Shown here piece after piece: positions 7,931 through 16,110 of a DNA stretch of 64,000 nucleotides; within the stretch, counting starts at the first letter, position 1; each line of letters opens with the position of its first letter. The stretch comes from Bacteroidales bacterium UBA4333. Lineage in GTDB: Bacteria > Bacteroidota > Bacteroidia > Bacteroidales > Paludibacteraceae. The notes beneath the pieces were generated by a model. The model worked only from the letters and a program-made list of their open reading frames with translations, did no database searches and had not been told where the DNA came from. The stretch covers positions 47,734 to 111,733 of the forward strand of contig DGTP01000013.1 of assembly GCA_002394335.1 (NCBI GenBank), read 5' to 3'. Both the position numbers and the translations under genes were made by a program.

Positions 7931-9909
7931 ACTATCGACAACTCACTGATACAGAGGAGCAGCAACTGCGCTCCCAGGGCTGTACTGCCCGAAACTGGCG
8001 CAAAGTATTGGTCAAAGACGGTTTCGACACCGCCTATGTTCGTGATGTGCGCTTCTCCGGAGATATTAAACTGGGTGTCTTCGGCAAGGAGTTCCAGCTT
8101 CCCGGAGGTATATCTGTGCCTTCCGGTATCTACCATGCCATGCTCCATAATGTGGAGGTCGGAGACAATGTGCGCCTCTATAATGTCAACAATTATATTG
8201 CCAACTACCGTATCGGGCAGAACACCTGTATCGAGAATATCAATTCGATCCTCGTTGATGGCGAGACCTCTTTCGGTAACGGAGTCCGCGTAGCCGTAAT
8301 GAACGAAGGCGGCGGACGCGAGATCCCCATCTTCGACCGTCTCTCTGCCAGCCTCGCTTATGTCATGACCCTTTATCGCCACCGCCCGGAGGTCATCAAG
8401 GTCCTGGAACAGCTGGTGGACGACTATGCCGCGCAGCAGAAGTCATCCATGGGCGAGATAGGCGAAGATGTCAGGATGATCAACTGCGGCTCAATCAAAA
8501 ATGTGCGCATCGGAGACTGCGCCGTCCTCGATGGCGTCAGCCGACTCAAGAATGGTACGGTCAACTCCAACCGGCAGGCGCCCGTCAAACTCGGTTCGGG
8601 TGTCAAGTGTACCGATTTCATCCTTGCCTCCGGCGTCACTATTGGCGACTCCACGTTGGTGGACAAGTGTTTCGTAGGGCAGGGCTGTATCTTCGACAAA
8701 CACTATTCGGCGGGTGAGTCGCTCTTCTTCTCCAATTGCCAGGGAATGCACGGAGAGGCATGCGCCATCTTTGCCGGACCTTATACCGTCACCCACCACA
8801 AATCGACTCTGCTCATCGCCGGAATGTTCTCTTTCCTCAATGCCGGTTCGGGCAGCAACCAGTCCAACCATATGTACAAACTCGGACCGATCCATCAGGG
8901 CTTGGCGGAGCGGGGCGCGAAAACCACTTCCGACTCCTACCTCCTCTGGCCGTCCAAGATCGGTGCCTTCTCCCTCGTCATGGGACGCCATACCCACCAC
9001 TCCGACACCTCCGAGCTGCCGTTTTCCTATCTTATTGAGAACCAGTCGGAGACCTACCTCGTACCGGGTGCCAACTTGCGTACGGTGGGCACGATCCGCG
9101 ATGCGCAGAAATGGCCTAAGCGTGACAACAGACTCGATTCCGACAAACTGGATTGCATCAACTTCAATCTCCTCTCGCCTTATACTGTCCAGAAGATGTG
9201 GCGCGGACGGGAGGTGCTCAACGAACTGCAGGCGCTCTCCGGTATCAACACCGAGGTCTATGGCTACAACAACACCAAGATCCGTAACACTTCGCTCCTC
9301 CACGGACGCGAACTCTATACCATCGGTATATGCAAGTTTCTGGGCAACTCGCTCATCTCGCGCTTGGAGAAGCAGGAACTGCATTCCATGGACGACGTGC
9401 GTGCCGCCCTCCGTCCCGACACTCCTACCGGGCATGGCGACTGGGCGGACTTGGCAGGACTCATCGCACCTCTCTCGGAGGTCACACGCCTGCTGGATGA
9501 CATCGAGTCCTCCTCGCTCACGCTGTCTCAGATACAGGAGCGGTTCAGAGAGATGCACGCCAACTACTACTCCTACGAGTGGACCTGGGCGCTGAAGCAT
9601 CTGGAGCAGGTGTGGGGATGCTCTGTAGAGCAGGTCACCCGGGAACAGCTCCTGCAGACTATCGACGAGTGGCAGAAAGCCGTGGTGGATCTTGACCATA
9701 TGGTCTATAAGGATGCCCGTAAGGAGTTTGACCTCAACAGCCAGACGGGCTTCGGTGCCGATGGTGACAGCAGCCAGCAGAAAGCCGACTTCGAGTCCGT
9801 GCGCGGAAGCTTTGAGTCCAACTCGTTCGTACAAGCCGTCTTGGAGCATATTGACCGCAAGTCGGCTCTCGGCAATTCCGTACGTGCCAAACTGCAGAAG
9901 ATACAATAA
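7927..9909 (+). CDS. DUF4954 family protein (left-handed beta-helix, acyltransferase-like)
   Basis: A 660-residue cytoplasmic protein whose ATG at 7927 overlaps the previous stop (ATGA). The N-terminus MNYRQLTDTEEQQLRSQGCTA and segments RFSGDIKLGVF, GVRVAVMNEGGGREIP and HTHHSDTSELPFSYL match the DUF4954 family common in Bacteroidales. Hexapeptide-like repeats (IGDCAVLDGVSRLKNG, SGVTIGDSTLVDKCFVG) suggest a beta-helix like that of sugar acetyltransferases or nucleotidyltransferases. The function is not established. The length matches the family. Confidence 0.88.
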   Translation: MNYRQLTDTEEQQLRSQGCTARNWRKVLVKDGFDTAYVRDVRFSGDIKLGVFGKEFQLPGGISVPSGIYHAMLHNVEVGDNVRLYNVNNYIANYRIGQNTCIENINSILVDGETSFGNGVRVAVMNEGGGREIPIFDRLSASLAYVMTLYRHRPEVIKVLEQLVDDYAAQQKSSMGEIGEDVRMINCGSIKNVRIGDCAVLDGVSRLKNGTVNSNRQAPVKLGSGVKCTDFILASGVTIGDSTLVDKCFVGQGCIFDKHYSAGESLFFSNCQGMHGEACAIFAGPYTVTHHKSTLLIAGMFSFLNAGSGSNQSNHMYKLGPIHQGLAERGAKTTSDSYLLWPSKIGAFSLVMGRHTHHSDTSELPFSYLIENQSETYLVPGANLRTVGTIRDAQKWPKRDNRLDSDKLDCINFNLLSPYTVQKMWRGREVLNELQALSGINTEVYGYNNTKIRNTSLLHGRELYTIGICKFLGNSLISRLEKQELHSMDDVRAALRPDTPTGHGDWADLAGLIAPLSEVTRLLDDIESSSLTLSQIQERFREMHANYYSYEWTWALKHLEQVWGCSVEQVTREQLLQTIDEWQKAVVDLDHMVYKDARKEFDLNSQTGFGADGDSSQQKADFESVRGSFESNSFVQAVLEHIDRKSALGNSVRAKLQKIQ

Positions 9910-9912
9910 TCC

Positions 9913-10722
9913 ATGGGGGAAGCCAGACTCACCATATTAGGTTCGGGGAGCGCCCGCCCCACATTCCAGAACTCCCCTTCGGGGCAGATCCTGGAGTTGT
10001 GTGACAAGTCTTTCCTGATCGACTGCGGCGAAGGGGTGCAGATCACCATGGCGCGGATGGGGATTCGTACATCGAGGCTCTATAATATCTTCATCTCCCA
10101 CCTCCACGGTGACCATTGTTTCGGACTCCTCGGACTCCTTTCCTCCCTCTCCATGCAGGGGCGGCTGCAACCGATGCATATCTACGCCCATGCCGATCTG
10201 GAGAAACTGCTCCGTCCGCAACTCGACTACTATTGCAAAGACCTCTCTTATGAGATTTTCTTTCATGCCATCAACCCCCGCAAGAGGGCGGTGATCTTCG
10301 AGGACAGGACGGTGCAGGTCGAGACGGTGCCGCTCAAGCACTCAGTGCCTTGCTGCGGCTTTCTCTTCTCCGAGACCCATCGTCAGCCGGACGGCGAGGG
10401 AGGGTTTGTCCGTGTGCCCCGTAAGCGCTATGCCTATTGCTCCGACACCCTCTATACAGAGCGTTTCGTAGAGCAGATAGAGGGGGTGGATATGCTCTAC
10501 CATGAGTCCACTTTCTTGGAGGCGCAGGCGAAGCTGTGCCGCGCTGTGATGCACTCTACCGCCTCCCAAGCCGCTAAGATAGCCACTCTCGCCAAAGCCC
10601 GCCGACTGCTCATCGGACACTTCTCCGCCAGAGTGATCGACCACACCGACTTTCTCAACGAGGCGCAATCCCTCTTTCCTGACACCCTTCTCGCCAAAGA
10701 AGGGGAGATACTGACATTTTAA
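9913..10722 (+). CDS. rnz: Ribonuclease Z (tRNA 3' processing)
   Basis: Metallo-beta-lactamase-fold endonuclease that trims tRNA 3' trailers. The 269-residue product begins with LTILGSGSARPT, carries the zinc motif HLHGDH (about residues 63-68), has YHESTF with conserved H, and ends with a GHFSAR motif. It follows the DUF4954 gene by 3 nt within the dnaN-led run. Its length is slightly below the usual 300, but all metal ligands appear present. Confidence 0.93.
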   Translation: MGEARLTILGSGSARPTFQNSPSGQILELCDKSFLIDCGEGVQITMARMGIRTSRLYNIFISHLHGDHCFGLLGLLSSLSMQGRLQPMHIYAHADLEKLLRPQLDYYCKDLSYEIFFHAINPRKRAVIFEDRTVQVETVPLKHSVPCCGFLFSETHRQPDGEGGFVRVPRKRYAYCSDTLYTERFVEQIEGVDMLYHESTFLEAQAKLCRAVMHSTASQAAKIATLAKARRLLIGHFSARVIDHTDFLNEAQSLFPDTLLAKEGEILTF

Positions 10723-10735
10723 GCTATCAGCAATC

Positions 10736-12112
10736 ATGAAACCTTCCGTCCAATATGTATGTTCCTCCTGTGGTGCCAAAGCGCCGCAGATGATTGGTCG
10801 CTGCCCTGTCTGTGGCGAATGGGGCACCTACGAAGAAGAAGTCTTGCAGTCCGGCGGTCTTACAGCCTCGCGGTCTCGTCAGCGGAGCGGCTTGTCTGCC
10901 CAAAACGGTCAGCCAAAACGCCTTCAGGAGGTAGAGGCTTCCGAAGAGATGCGCATCGACATGAAGAACGGCGAACTGAACCGTGTCCTGGGGGGCGGAC
11001 TCGTGCCCGGCAGTCTCGTGCTCTTGGGTGGTGAACCCGGTATCGGCAAATCGACGCTCGCACTACAGGTGCTGCTCCAACTCAATGATAGAAAAACCCT
11101 CTATGCCTCAGGAGAAGAGAGCACACGCCAGCTCAAACTCCGTGCAGAACGCCTCGCCGGATCGCCTCAGAACCTCTATATATGCGCCGAGACATCGCTC
11201 GACCGCATCTTTGATTTCGTCTCCGAACTCCAGCCGGAAGTCGTCGTCGTTGATTCGATACAGACCGTCGGCACGCAGGCGCTGGAAGCCTCTGTCGGCA
11301 GCCTGAGCCAGATACGCGAGTGCGCCGTGCGCATATTGGATTTCGCCAAGTCTCGCAATATACCCTTTATCATCATCGGACACATCACCAAAGAGGGTAC
11401 TCTCGCCGGACCGAAAGTCCTGGAACATATTGTCGATACCGTCCTCCAGTTCGAGGGCGACCAGCATTATATGTACCGTATCCTCCGGGCGCAGAAGAAC
11501 CGCTTCGGTTCCACCTCCGAACTGGGCATCTATGAGATGCGTCAGGAAGGTCTGCGGGAGGTCTCCAACCCCTCCGAACTGCTGCTCTCTACGGCACGCG
11601 AAGGCTTGTCAGGCATCAGTATTTCGGCGGCTGTGGAAGGGGTGCGCCCTTTCCTCATCGAGGTGCAGGCGCTCGTCTCCTCTGCCGCTTACGGTACACC
11701 CCAACGCTCCTCTACCGGTTTCGACATCAAGCGGCTCAATATGCTTCTTGCCGTCCTTGAGAAACGCGTGGGCTTCAAACTCCTGCAGAAGGATGTCTTC
11801 CTCAATATAGCCGGCGGACTGAGGGTCAACGACCCTGCCATCGACCTTAGCGTCCTGGCGGCTGTCCTGTCCTCCAACATGGATGTGCCTCTCGATCCCG
11901 ACACCTGCCTGACAGGAGAGGTCGGCTTGGCTGGAGAGATACGCCCGGTATCGCGTCTGGAACAACGCATCCGCGAAGCGCAGAAACTGGGCTTCAAACG
12001 CATCATCGTACCCGCACAGCAGGTGGCGGATGCCAACCATGCCGGTGCCGATATTCAGATCCTGCCGGTGAGAAAAGTCACCGACGCTTTTAGACTGCTG
12101 ATCCAGAAATGA
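10736..12112 (+). CDS. radA: DNA repair protein RadA
   Basis: RadA is a RecA-like, Lon-related helicase that helps branch migration during recombination. The 458-residue product has an N-terminal zinc finger (CSSCGAKAPQMIGRCPVCGEWGT, residues 9-31), Walker A GGEPGIGKST, the RadA-specific KNRFGSTSE motif and a C-terminal Lon-protease-like domain (FDIKRLNMLLAVLEKR and following). Its last four nucleotides overlap the next start. The full family length is present. Confidence 0.97.
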   Translation: MKPSVQYVCSSCGAKAPQMIGRCPVCGEWGTYEEEVLQSGGLTASRSRQRSGLSAQNGQPKRLQEVEASEEMRIDMKNGELNRVLGGGLVPGSLVLLGGEPGIGKSTLALQVLLQLNDRKTLYASGEESTRQLKLRAERLAGSPQNLYICAETSLDRIFDFVSELQPEVVVVDSIQTVGTQALEASVGSLSQIRECAVRILDFAKSRNIPFIIIGHITKEGTLAGPKVLEHIVDTVLQFEGDQHYMYRILRAQKNRFGSTSELGIYEMRQEGLREVSNPSELLLSTAREGLSGISISAAVEGVRPFLIEVQALVSSAAYGTPQRSSTGFDIKRLNMLLAVLEKRVGFKLLQKDVFLNIAGGLRVNDPAIDLSVLAAVLSSNMDVPLDPDTCLTGEVGLAGEIRPVSRLEQRIREAQKLGFKRIIVPAQQVADANHAGADIQILPVRKVTDAFRLLIQK

Positions 12113-12900
12113 AAAACTCCTTTGCTCTTGTCACCGGTGCCGGAAGCGGCATAGGTCTCCATTATGCTACGCAACTGGCACGTGATTACCACTACAACCT
12201 GCTTCTCGTCAGCAACAGGCAGTCCGAACTCGATGCACTCGCGCTGCGCCTTCGCGAAGACTTTGGCGTGCAGGCTGTCCCTTATTTCTGCGACTTGGCT
12301 CAGGCGGACGCCGCCGAGCAGCTGTACGCCTTCTGCGAGGAACAGCACTTCGAGGTGGAAGTGCTCGTCAATAATGCCGGATTTCTCATCTTCGACTCGT
12401 TCAACCATACCCCTCTTGCCAAGACCGGGGCGCTGCTGATGTTACATGTCCTCACCACCACCAAACTGTGCCGGCTCTTTGCCCCGGCGATGTGCGAACG
12501 CGGGAAGGGCTTTATCCTCAATATGTCTTCTATGTCCGCTTGGATGGCTATGCCGTCTATCGTCTGCTATAACGCCTCCAAGAGCTATGTGCTCAATTTC
12601 TCGAGGGCGTTGTGGTACGAACTCATCCCCAAAGGGGTGCATGTGCTGGCGGTCACACCAGGATCGACTGATACAGGATTGCTGCCTTTCAGCGGAACTT
12701 TTGCGAAAGTATTGCGTGTCGTCGGTATCACCATGCCGCCCGACAGACTGGTCAAAAAGGCGCTGAACGCTCTTTTCCGCTCCCGCCGCAAGCAATGTAT
12801 GCCCGGCGCTTGGAACCACCTCATCGTGCCTGTTATCAACCACCTGCCCGACTGGCTCGTCTTCGCCGCCATGCGGCGCTTCCCCATGTTCCGCCTTTGA
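12109..12900 (+). CDS. Short-chain dehydrogenase/reductase (SDR)
   Basis: A 263-residue classical SDR that would reduce or oxidise a carbonyl/hydroxyl with NAD(P). The cofactor motif TGAGSGIG is at residues 9-16, NNAG is near 90, a catalytic Ser lies in NMSSMSAW and YNASK holds the Tyr-Lys pair. The C-terminus (PVINHLPDWLVFAAMRRFPMF) is hydrophobic and may touch the membrane. It is coupled to radA by an ATGA overlap and ends the dnaN-led run. The substrate is unknown. Confidence 0.9.
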   Translation: MKNSFALVTGAGSGIGLHYATQLARDYHYNLLLVSNRQSELDALALRLREDFGVQAVPYFCDLAQADAAEQLYAFCEEQHFEVEVLVNNAGFLIFDSFNHTPLAKTGALLMLHVLTTTKLCRLFAPAMCERGKGFILNMSSMSAWMAMPSIVCYNASKSYVLNFSRALWYELIPKGVHVLAVTPGSTDTGLLPFSGTFAKVLRVVGITMPPDRLVKKALNALFRSRRKQCMPGAWNHLIVPVINHLPDWLVFAAMRRFPMFRL

Positions 12901-12912
12901 AAGTTTGTTGTC

Positions 12913-12929
12913 GCGGCATTGAATGCCGC
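12913..12929 (+). terminator. Possible hairpin terminator after the dnaN-led run
   Basis: GCGGCAT and ATGCCGC form a strong stem with a tiny loop just after the SDR stop. The T tract behind it is poor, so termination is only possible. It could also be the edge of the adjoining repeat. Confidence 0.4.
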
Positions 12930-12940
12930 ATTGTTATTGG

Positions 12941-13051
12941 TTGTTCCTTTCGGTGGCATTCTTGCCGCCGCTATATATCCTACAGGCGCGTGCGCAGCGG
13001 TCTGTATTCTGTCACGCAGTAAAATCCCTGCAGTCTGCGGCTCAAAACAGA
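12941..13051 (+). repeat. Dispersed composite intergenic repeat, locus A
   Basis: Contains the unit TTGTTCCTTTCGG, the hairpin GGTGGCATTCTTGCCGCC (12952-12969), CCTACA plus a GC-rich hairpin (12979-12998), GGTCTGTATTCTGTCA (12999-13014) and the tail GTAAAATCCCTGCAG. The same order of parts recurs at 15727-15900 and partly at 35834-35967. It lies directly upstream of a promoter. Confidence 0.8.
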
Positions 13052-13065
13052 AAAATCCTTTTTTA

Positions 13066-13097
13066 TTTGCAAGTGTCATTTTTTTTGTGTACCTTTG
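13066..13097 (+). promoter_or_regulatory. Promoter of the TPR-HTH regulator gene
   Basis: TTTG 13066-13069 and TAccTTTG 13090-13097, 20-nt spacer, about 30 nt ahead of the ATG at 13130. Confidence 0.85.
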
Positions 13098-13129
13098 CAG
13101 CGCAAAATAGAACCGCTGCTACCGGCTGC

Positions 13130-14452
13130 ATGAAAAAGTGTGTCTTTCATATTGGTTTTTTGGTGATTCTTATGCTTTGCAGTTCTTGCGTATCCCGCGG
13201 AGTGCGTGAGGCGCAGGAGGTTGTGGCACAGGCGGACAGCCTCTGGCATGACGGACAGATGTACGGCATCGACGCCGGCGACAGCGCCACCCTCGCACAA
13301 GCCTATGAGACGCTGGACAAATCCACTGCCTTCTGTCGCAGGATAAGAGAGATATTCCCCTTTGCACATCGTACATCGTCCCTTGGTACTTATTCTCATG
13401 CTTGCTATCACTATGGCCGTCTGCTCCGCGAGAAGGACGATCCGGTTGCAGCCATGCAGGCGTTCATCAACGCCACGCACTCCCACACCGGCGACTACCA
13501 TATCCTCGGACGCGTGTATAGCAACATGGGGTCTATCTGTCATCTGGCAGGCGAGTTTTCGCTGTCGTATGATATGTATGAGCATTCCGCCAATATGTAC
13601 CTGCAAAACGGCGACACCTTATTATATTATTATGGCTTAAATAATATGGCAGTGGAGTTGGTTGAGCAGGGCAGGAATGACGAGGCTTTATCCATCCTTG
13701 ATAACATAACCTGTGCCGATGAAAAGTTATCTGAAGCTCTCTTAATGACAAGAAGCGAGATGTATAATTTGGAGGATCGTAAGCAGACTTCTGCTATGTA
13801 TTACACAGCAATTCTTCAGATCAATACACAAGCAAATACACAGGGCAGTGTGTCACAGTACAAGACGATCGTCCCGACGCCTTATGACTCCATAGACAAC
13901 ATCAATCGTTTTTATCCCATTGCAGAAGACATAGAACGGTATGAGGAAGCCGTAAATATCCTGAAAACAGATTTGTTACGCGACAGGACAAAATGGTTGA
14001 TTTATACGGCAATAGGAGTGCTCCTGCTGATTTTCGGGATAGTATTGTTTCTGTTCATCAATCGCAAGCAGAAATTGCAGAAGGTTGAACTTGACAGTTT
14101 GGTAAAACAACAGCTTGATACCATCACCACAGCCATCAAACAGCATATCAACACTGCCGATTTGGAAAGCACGCTCCATTGGAAAAACTATGCCGCCATG
14201 AAAGCCGATACGGATTTGTATATGGGCGGAATTGTCACAAAACTGGAACACTATTCTTTGAACGAGACCGAAATACGTTTCTGTATCCTGACGATGTTGG
14301 ATTTTCAACTCAAAAAGATAGCAGACACGATTCATTACAGTTATCCATCAGGCATCAAAACCCTGAAGAAAAGAATTTCTGTCAAAATAGGCACAGAGCC
14401 TTCTCAAATGCGCGATTACCTGTTCCAAATGGCTACTAAAGAAGCTTTATAG
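13130..14452 (+). CDS. Membrane-anchored TPR protein with C-terminal HTH-like domain
   Basis: A 440-residue predicted lipoprotein or signal-anchored protein (MKKCVFHIGFLVILMLCSSC, possible lipidated Cys at 20). Tetratricopeptide-like helices cover about residues 25-270 (for example LGRVYSNMGSICHLAGEFSLSYDMYEHS, shortened here to its core SNMGSICHLAGEF). A transmembrane helix LIYTAIGVLLLIFGIVLFLF lies near residue 290. It is followed by a coiled segment and a C-terminal domain resembling the LuxR-like HTH of Bacteroidetes TPR regulators (LNETEIRFCILTMLDF, LKKIADTI). Such proteins are thought to sense envelope states and regulate neighbours. GC content drops near 13620, inside the gene. The promoter excludes the upstream in-frame extension from 12923. 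Confidence 0.78.
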   Translation: MKKCVFHIGFLVILMLCSSCVSRGVREAQEVVAQADSLWHDGQMYGIDAGDSATLAQAYETLDKSTAFCRRIREIFPFAHRTSSLGTYSHACYHYGRLLREKDDPVAAMQAFINATHSHTGDYHILGRVYSNMGSICHLAGEFSLSYDMYEHSANMYLQNGDTLLYYYGLNNMAVELVEQGRNDEALSILDNITCADEKLSEALLMTRSEMYNLEDRKQTSAMYYTAILQINTQANTQGSVSQYKTIVPTPYDSIDNINRFYPIAEDIERYEEAVNILKTDLLRDRTKWLIYTAIGVLLLIFGIVLFLFINRKQKLQKVELDSLVKQQLDTITTAIKQHINTADLESTLHWKNYAAMKADTDLYMGGIVTKLEHYSLNETEIRFCILTMLDFQLKKIADTIHYSYPSGIKTLKKRISVKIGTEPSQMRDYLFQMATKEAL

Positions 14453-14465
14453 TGCAGGCTTGTTG

Positions 14466-14580
14466 AATTGTAGACCGCCGATTATTCTATTTGCTTCATA
14501 TTCAGCGGTTTGTGATTTGAAATTGTAGACCGCTGTTTCTTGCCCGATTCATCAAAAAGCAGTACCTTTGCATCGTCAAA
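14466..14580 (+). promoter_or_regulatory. Spacer with duplicated 13-mer and weak promoter before the GIN gene
   Basis: The word AATTGTAGACCGC occurs twice (near 14466 and 14520), about 55 bp apart, followed by TAccTTTG at 14573-14580. No TTTG lies 20 nt before that box, so the promoter may depend on an activator binding the repeated word. The activator idea is inference. Confidence 0.45.
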
Positions 14581-14636
14581 CGATTGAGCGTTTGGCGGTA
14601 TTTTTTTATGTTAAACTAATTTAATTACTTTTCAAA

Positions 14637-15332
14637 ATGAAAGCAAAAATTCTTGTTTTAGCCCTCTTGGTAGTTGCAAATCTGTCGGCAGGCACGCATC
14701 AGTCTGCGGGTGATTTGGTAAGCATTGAGCCTTTTGAGCAACTGATAGTGGTGGGTGACGGACAAACATCCGTTAGCCTGTGTCAAAGCGACAAGTACGC
14801 CATTTCCGTAACAGAAGGTCATTTGTCCGATCTGAAAATAGAACAGGTCGAATCTACGTTAATGCTTTTCTGTAATGTAGGAGGAAAGCCGGAAAATGTG
14901 CATGTTACTATCTATGCGCCGGAATGGAATGTTGTTCTGTGTTCGATTGTTAAAACTCTGCAAACAACCAATACTATCAAAGCAAAACGATTGCAGATAG
15001 ACGCAAATATCGTTCAGTCGGTAGATATGAATATTGAGTCGGAACAGTTTGAGATTAAGACCACTGATGTTGAAAAATGTGTTCTTGGAGGCACATGTGA
15101 CAGAGCAGTGATTGATTACGTAGGAACGACAAACGGTCTTGCCGAGTTACATTCGGAGAAACTGCGGACAAGATTTTTGCACCTGAAGAGTGTCATAGAG
15201 AGCAAAGCCTTTGTGTATGCTTCTGACTCGTTGTGGCTGCAAGACTGCTATACAAGCGACATTACAGTGTACGGCTCTCCTGAGGATGTGAAAAACGAAA
15301 GTAGATCATCTACCATCCGGCTCGTTCCGTAA
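14637..15332 (+). CDS. GIN-domain (DUF2807) secreted protein
   Basis: A 231-residue exported protein with signal peptide MKAKILVLALLVVANLSAG. The rest reads as short beta strands (FEQLIVVGDGQTSV, YAISVTEGHLSDLKIEQ, VHVTIYAPEWN) typical of the GIN/DUF2807 beta-helix called a putative auto-transporter adhesin head. The biochemical function of the family is poorly known. It follows the TPR-HTH gene in the same AT-rich block, so it may be that regulator's target. Confidence 0.72.
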   Translation: MKAKILVLALLVVANLSAGTHQSAGDLVSIEPFEQLIVVGDGQTSVSLCQSDKYAISVTEGHLSDLKIEQVESTLMLFCNVGGKPENVHVTIYAPEWNVVLCSIVKTLQTTNTIKAKRLQIDANIVQSVDMNIESEQFEIKTTDVEKCVLGGTCDRAVIDYVGTTNGLAELHSEKLRTRFLHLKSVIESKAFVYASDSLWLQDCYTSDITVYGSPEDVKNESRSSTIRLVP

Positions 15333-15444
15333 TCCCCTTGCCGAACGCTAATTTGTGAATGGTTCTAATTTTGGGGCAATTTTGGATAATTTTTGACTAA
15401 CCAAACTGACAATTCGGTCAATCCGGTCATATATTTTTTTGTCT

Positions 15445-15504
15445 TGCACTTTCTGCACTTTTTGCACTTTCTCGTTCCAAAGTGCAAATAGTGCAAATAG
15501 TGCA
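15445..15504. repeat. Large imperfect palindrome made of TGCACTTT units
   Basis: Three 9-bp units (TGCACTTTC, TGCACTTTT, TGCACTTTC; 15445-15471) face three inverted units (AAAGTGCA, AATAGTGCA, AATAGTGCA; 15479-15504) across a short loop. It could fold into a stem of about 26 bp with three mismatches. Confidence 0.75.
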
Positions 15505-15643
15505 GTGCATTTTTTTCGAACGCTATGTTCAAAAATTGAGCGTTAGTTGTTCTTGTATATTCTTAGTGATACTTAACCATTTCCGACCCTGTTGCCTACC
15601 TATTGCCTACCCATGCCGGCTCCATCTCAGCTCAATGCCGGCT

Positions 15644-15717
15644 TCATCATCCATTTTTGTCGCATCTTTGCGACAACCTCTCATCATCCATTTTTGTCCC
15701 ATCTTTGGGACAACTAT
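15644..15717. repeat. Two tandem 37-bp units with a covarying hairpin
   Basis: Units 15644-15680 and 15681-15717 share TCATCATCCATTTTTGTC. Unit 1 forms TTGTCGC/GCGACAA and unit 2 TTGTCCC/GGGACAA, each around the loop ATCTTT. Two bases differ and pairing is kept. Confidence 0.85.
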
Positions 15718-15726
15718 TTTTCTTTC

Positions 15727-15900
15727 CGTTTGTCCCCTTCGGCGGCATTCTTGCCGCCGCTCTATATATCCTAACAGATATCCTACAGGCACGTGCGTGT
15801 CGGTCTGTACTCTGTCAGGCGTAGCCGGTCTGTATTCTGTCAGCGCAGCGGTCTTACAGTAAAATCCCTGCAATTTGCAGCCAAAAACAGAAAAAAGGCA
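15727..15900 (+). repeat. Dispersed composite intergenic repeat, locus B
   Basis: Same plan as locus A: hairpin GGCGGCATTCTTGCCGCC (15741-15758), CCTACA, GGTCTGTACTCTGTCA (15802-15817), mini-hairpin GGCGTAGCC (15818-15826), GGTCTGTATTCTGTCA (15827-15842), mini-hairpin GCGCAGC (15843-15849), GGTCTTACA (15850-15858) and the tail GTAAAATCCCTGCAA. It ends just before the rpsO promoter. Confidence 0.82.
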
Positions 15901-15906
15901 CTTTTA

Positions 15907-15938
15907 TTTGCATATATGGAAAAAAAGTTGTACCTTTG
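15907..15938 (+). promoter_or_regulatory. Promoter of rpsO
   Basis: TTTG 15907-15910 and TAccTTTG 15931-15938 with a 20-nt spacer. Confidence 0.87.
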
Positions 15939-15944
15939 CACCCG

Positions 15945-16110
15945 CTTTTGAATGAAAGCCCGTAAATCCGGCGAAGTTGTGATGCCTGCATGCTGCTTTG
16001 CCGACATTGTTTAACTCCTCATTTGCCTGACAAATGACCCATACAGCGAAGCAGATCGTTCGACCGTAGGGAGATTAGAAATGGTAAATGAAAAAATTGT
16101 AAATGCTTTT
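15945..16110 (+). promoter_or_regulatory. Long structured leader of rpsO
   Basis: About 165 nt of untranslated RNA. Stem 1 pairs CGGCGAAG 15969-15976 with CTTTGCCG 15996-16003 (one G-U). Stem 2 pairs TCATTTG 16019-16025 with CAAATGA 16031-16037 around CCTGA. The 3' half (16032-16105) is part of a 74-bp repeat shared with the dnaJ leader. S15 autoregulates through its leader in several bacteria; that role is inferred here. Confidence 0.55.
16032..16105 (+). repeat. 74-bp direct repeat, copy 1 (rpsO leader)
   Basis: Matches 17083-17156 at 67 of 74 positions without gaps. Core: GCGAAGCAGAT, GTTCGACCGTAGGGAG, ATTAGAAAT, GTAAATG. In this copy the terminal ATG is out of frame with rpsO. Confidence 0.9.

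Larger units (their letters stand above)
15333..15726. other. AT-rich repeat-bearing spacer, no gene
   Basis: No coding signal was found. It holds a large triple-unit hairpin (15445-15504), an inverted pair AACGCT/AGCGTT near 15520-15545, and two 37-bp tandem hairpin units (15644-15717). Confidence 0.6.

Noticed and set aside
12923..13129. N-terminal extension of the TPR-HTH protein
   Set aside because: It is a translation of the composite repeat and of the promoter; the ATG at 13130 begins a proper signal peptide.
16081..16110. Upstream ATG of rpsO adding ten residues
   Set aside because: The extension is not typical of S15 and lies in the 74-bp leader repeat; the ATG at 16111 gives the standard 89-residue protein.
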